Origin: Acidobacteriota bacterium | GTDB taxonomy: Bacteria > Acidobacteriota > Terriglobia > UBA7540 | Length of the DNA stretch: 7,279 nt | Direction: 5' to 3' | Assembly: GCA_003165615.1 (NCBI GenBank) | Contig: PLWR01000698.1 | Location: forward strand, 1-7,279 | Shown here: positions 5,474 through 7,279 of the stretch, piece by piece | Layout: each line of letters opens with the position of its first letter | Numbering within the stretch: position 1 is the first letter of the stretch | The notes under the pieces: model-generated | Told to the model about the DNA's origin: nothing | The model's database searches: none | What the model saw: only the letters and a program-made list of their open reading frames with translations | Made by a program: the position numbers and the translations under genes

Positions 5474-5962
5474 TGTACTTGTTGTTGAGTAAGTGACATT
5501 GTCGGCCACGTAGAAATCGTTGTCGGCTGAGTAGATGCCGACCCCGGTGACCAGGCCGCTGTAACCCGATGCCAGCCATGTGGGCGTAGCGCTAGGATTC
5601 AGCGATGCCGAAGTCCAGACCAGACTTGCGCCGTTGTACAGATTAAAGTAGACCGAGGCGAAATCCTCGCCCGCGAAGTACGCGCCATCGAACACCTCGG
5701 GAGTCAGAAAGTTGAAATCATACTCTCCAGCCCCCGAGTACGGCGTGTAAATCCGGTTTGGGTCCGACTCCGGAGTGTAAGGCGGCTGGTATTCACCGTA
5801 ATAGGTGAAGTTGCCATTCCAATTGATGCCACCATACCCGTTTGGCACAACACCATCCCCGGATAGGTCATCGAAAGTGACGACAAAGGTGCTTGCCTTT
5901 GCGGTACCGACCACCACGAACAGGCAAACAGCCATGCCTAAGACCGATAGAAATCTTCTCAT
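5390..5962 (-). CDS. PEP-CTERM sorting-domain protein B (secreted, FDDL-type body)
   Basis: The 190-residue exported protein has a signal peptide at 1-24 (MRRF, then LSVLGMAVCLFVVVGTA, cut after AKA). A beta-rich mature body at about 25-163 opens with VTFDDLSGDG and PNGYGGINWNG and closes with VGIYSADNDFYVADNVTYS, a pattern seen in many PEP-CTERM proteins with jelly-roll-like folds. The sorting tail is at 164-190, with PEP at 165-167, a hydrophobic helix and RRKLRV. The body is rich in Tyr, Asn, Gly and acidic residues, and mature protein has no Cys. ATG at 5962 is chosen because AGGAGGA (5971-5977) lies 8 nt upstream; an in-frame TTG at 5968 would be too close to it. The tail is identical to protein A except for one residue, while body and signal peptide are unrelated. 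Export and exosortase anchoring are expected; the ligand is unknown. Confidence 0.9.
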   Translation of the reverse strand: MRRFLSVLGMAVCLFVVVGTAKASTFVVTFDDLSGDGVVPNGYGGINWNGNFTYYGEYQPPYTPESDPNRIYTPYSGAGEYDFNFLTPEVFDGAYFAGEDFASVYFNLYNGASLVWTSASLNPSATPTWLASGYSGLVTGVGIYSADNDFYVADNVTYSTTSTTPEPSSLLLFGTFLAGAFGAVRRKLRV

Positions 5963-6047
5963 TTGCAATCTCCTCCTGACGCAGTATTTTGTGAAGCCGC
6001 CACAACCGGAATTTCCATTATGAACTTTCCGCCCGACCAGTCACATT

Positions 6048-6406
6048 GCGCAGCAACCAGAAATTGCTTTGTTTACGAGAGTGGCGGGCTTCAAGACAGG
6101 CTAACTCTAACAGCATGCTGAAATTGCGCAATGGCCCGAATGTGCCGATTTTCGGCATATGTGTGCCGACCCAAAAGGCACTATAGTGCCGTCCCCTGGA
6201 CCACTGATTGAAGCCGCTCTACTCGTGATCTTCGTTTTCACGCCGGATTCAGGTTGTACCAGATGGTAGCCAGTCAGCGAATTTCTGACTGTGGGCTTTT
6301 TTCACCCGTGCATCCCCCATTCGAAGCGCGTGAACCTCGCGGGAAGTTCACGTTTTTGCAAAGAAGAACCCGCGGTCAGGAAGGCGCTGAGCGCGGCTAC
6401 CAGCTC
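6048..6406. repeat. Unit B, upstream-region arm of the tandem duplication
   Basis: This is the counterpart of 4493-4853. Similarity begins at GCGCA about 85 bp upstream of the PEP-CTERM B start and runs to CTACCAGCTC. A weak open frame runs through both copies on the + strand, but most differences between copies change the amino acid, so it is not treated as a gene. Confidence 0.95.
6104..6190 (-). promoter_or_regulatory. Candidate promoter and operator array of PEP-CTERM gene B
   Basis: The block is identical in layout to 4551-4637. GTGCC occurs at 6142, 6163 and 6186 (spacings 21 and 23), with palindromes TGCCGA-TTT-TCGGCA (6143-6157) and GGCACTATAGTGCC (6177-6190) and the weak TTGCGC/TAGAGT pair ending at 6104. 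Its identity in both copies suggests common regulation, though recent duplication alone would also explain it. Confidence 0.45.
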
Positions 6407-6429
6407 ATTTCCAATGGCTTGCGGAGTGG

Positions 6430-6449
6430 ATTCCCGCCTTCGCGGGAAT
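6430..6449. repeat. REP-like hairpin ATTCCCGC-CTTC-GCGGGAAT
   Basis: A perfect 8-bp stem with a 4-nt loop sits within TGGATTCCCGCCTTCGCGGG. This sequence type is widely dispersed between genes in many bacteria (recalled, not searched). It lies 24 bp beyond the right end of unit B. Confidence 0.6.
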
Positions 6450-6550
6450 GACCGCACTTGGCAGCGCCCGTTTCTCGCAAATGACACCAGCACCGAAACT
6501 GGACTTGTTGGTTGAGCTATCTCACGCAAGTCAGGCTTTCTGCCTGCCTG

Positions 6551-6616
6551 CTGCCTACCGCCAACTGCCAGCTGCCAACCGCCAACTGCCTTCCCCCCAG
6601 TTGCCAGTTTCGAACC
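6551..6616. repeat. Third heptamer array with GTTTCGAA motif
   Basis: Six consecutive heptamers run from 6551 to 6592: CTGCCTA, CCGCCAA, CTGCCAG, CTGCCAA, CCGCCAA, CTGCCTT. They are followed by AGTTGCCAGTTTCGAACCC, which holds an opposite-strand-like GTTGCC and the GTTTCGAA core also found in the elements at 137-275 and 1020-1150. The repeat unit differs in sequence but keeps the 7-bp period. It may be a degenerate relative. Confidence 0.6.
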
Positions 6617-6825
6617 CATGGTGTGGTTGAAGAGCCACAGTTTTGCGTTCGGGCAAAATGTTTTCCGGGCTTTGAAAAGCCGCAAGCAAAGACCCGAGAA
6701 TTGGGTCATTCGTCGCAGGGAAAAAGTGCCTGTCGGTCTTAATGTCATCCAACCCCTTCTAAGTGGAATATTTTGTCATGTAGATAAGCCCTATTCCGTT
6801 CAGATTATTAGCAGCTTGATTGCCC

Positions 6826-6856
6826 TTGTTAACAACAATTTGGCTCAAGTCGTGCA
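6826..6856 (+). promoter_or_regulatory. Candidate sigma-54 promoter and palindrome upstream of hoxE
   Basis: TGGCTC (6841-6846), AAGTC, then GTGCA (6852-6856) fit the -24/-12 consensus TGGCAC-N5-TTGCA in 9 of 11 defined positions, with the invariant GG and GC exactly 10 bp apart. This predicts a start near 6867 and a leader of about 57 nt. A perfect 10-bp palindrome TTGTTAACAA (6826-6835) lies just upstream. Hydrogenase operons in some proteobacteria are sigma-54 dependent, which makes this plausible but not proven. Confidence 0.4.
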
Positions 6857-6923
6857 GAAGTAATGTCGAAGAGTATGGGGAGAGGAAGAATGCCTTGCGG
6901 GGAAAGCGCAGGAGGAGTGTGAG

Positions 6924-7279
6924 ATGGGTACGAGTTTTCGAAAACCGGTAGCGCCCTCGGCCGATAAGCGCTGGAAGATTGTGGAAGCTTCCATGCGCCG
7001 CTTGGGCAACCAATCGAACGGTCTGATTGAGGCGCTGCACACCGTGCAGGAAGCGTTCGGCTACCTGGACACGGATTCATTGCGGTTCGTGGCGACGAGC
7101 CTGCGCGTGCCGCTGAGTCAGGCTTTTGGGGTGGCGACGTTCTATCACTACTTCACCATGAAGCCCCCCGGCAAGCACACCTGTGTGATCTGCACCGGAA
7201 CGGCCTGCTACATCAAGGGGGCGGGGAAGTTGCTGACCGACATGGAAAAGCAGTACGGAATCAAGCCTGGAGAGACCAC
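6924..7279 (+). CDS. hoxE: HoxE, [2Fe-2S] diaphorase subunit of bidirectional [NiFe] hydrogenase (3' truncated)
   Basis: The first 118 codons are present; the gene runs off the right edge. HoxE is related to NuoE, the 24-kDa thioredoxin-like subunit of complex I, and works with HoxF and HoxU to pass electrons between NAD(P) and the HoxYH hydrogenase on the cytoplasmic side. The N-terminal part has PSADKRWKIVEASMRR and a helical bundle with LIEALHTVQEAFGYLD (34-49). This is followed by VPLSQAFGVATFYHYFTMKP (62-81) and KHTCVICTGTACYIKGAGKL (84-103), where C90 and C95 are the first CX4C pair for the [2Fe-2S] cluster; the second pair would lie beyond the edge. The PSxDKRW start and the HTCVxCxGTACYxKGA block favour HoxE over NuoE. 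AGGAGG (6910-6915) lies 8 nt before the ATG. The hox operon probably continues rightward. NuoE of a related complex is the alternative. Confidence 0.85.
   Translation, partial: MGTSFRKPVAPSADKRWKIVEASMRRLGNQSNGLIEALHTVQEAFGYLDTDSLRFVATSLRVPLSQAFGVATFYHYFTMKPPGKHTCVICTGTACYIKGAGKLLTDMEKQYGIKPGET

Larger units (their letters stand above)
6407..6923. other. Repeat-rich regulatory gap upstream of hoxE
   Basis: Apart from the hairpin at 6430-6449, the heptamer array at 6551-6616 and the promoter candidate at 6826-6856, I see no gene here. The part from about 6755 to 6870 is distinctly AT-richer than its surroundings, as expected for a promoter region. Open frames on both strands lack ribosome binding sites or recognisable domains. 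Confidence 0.55.

Noticed and set aside
5250..5579. Minus-strand open frame overlapping the end of PEP-CTERM gene B
   Set aside because: It is out of frame with the PEP-CTERM gene, which has signal peptide, sorting tail and a strong ribosome binding site.
6600..6620. tRNA T-arm-like GTTTCGAACCC, and similar GGCTTCGAACC near 3793 and 5363
   Set aside because: No surrounding cloverleaf can be drawn; these lie in the heptamer element core and in the terminator-like hairpins.
6759..7040. Minus-strand open frame overlapping the hoxE start
   Set aside because: It is antisense to hoxE and its promoter region and shows no motif or ribosome binding site.

Overview
The window looks like chromosomal DNA from a Gram-negative soil or sediment bacterium of moderately high GC, most plausibly an acidobacterium or relative. 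This is inference from gene content: PEP-CTERM/exosortase targets, a HoxE-type hydrogenase subunit, a REC-DUF4388 regulator, and gene gaps filled with palindromic and heptameric repeats. No rRNA or other taxonomic marker is present.

Left part (1-1636, + strand): the last 33 codons of an unrecognised gene, then a REC-DUF4388 response regulator (289-1017) and a MogA/MoaB-family molybdenum cofactor protein (1151-1636). The regulator is flanked by two versions of one inverted heptamer-repeat element (137-275 and 1020-1150); the second runs right up to the moaB start codon. A further palindromic repeat (1719-1820) precedes a secreted glycoside hydrolase family 99-like protein (1893-3443, + strand).

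Central part (3667-6406, genes on - strand): a tandem pair of about 1.2 kb units, offset by about 1.57 kb. Each carries one short secreted PEP-CTERM protein (3820-4425 and 5390-5962). The 3' flank, the PEP-CTERM sorting tail and about 360 bp of upstream DNA are nearly identical between units, while the signal peptides and mature bodies are unrelated. The homology stops exactly at the TPEP codons, so the pair resembles a cassette with an exchangeable cargo. The shared upstream DNA carries an array of GTGCC-containing palindromes spaced 21 and 23 bp apart, which could co-regulate both genes. The 389 bp between the units hold only nested inverted repeats.

Right part (6407-7279, + strand): about 500 bp of repeats and regulatory DNA, including a REP-like hairpin, a third heptamer array and a sigma-54-like -24/-12 promoter, lead into the 5' end of hoxE (6924 to window end). 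HoxE is a diaphorase subunit of the NAD-linked bidirectional [NiFe] hydrogenase, so a hox operon probably continues to the right.

The genes form no single pathway. The clearest unit of common function is the PEP-CTERM pair, probably surface or exopolysaccharide-associated proteins sorted by an exosortase encoded elsewhere.
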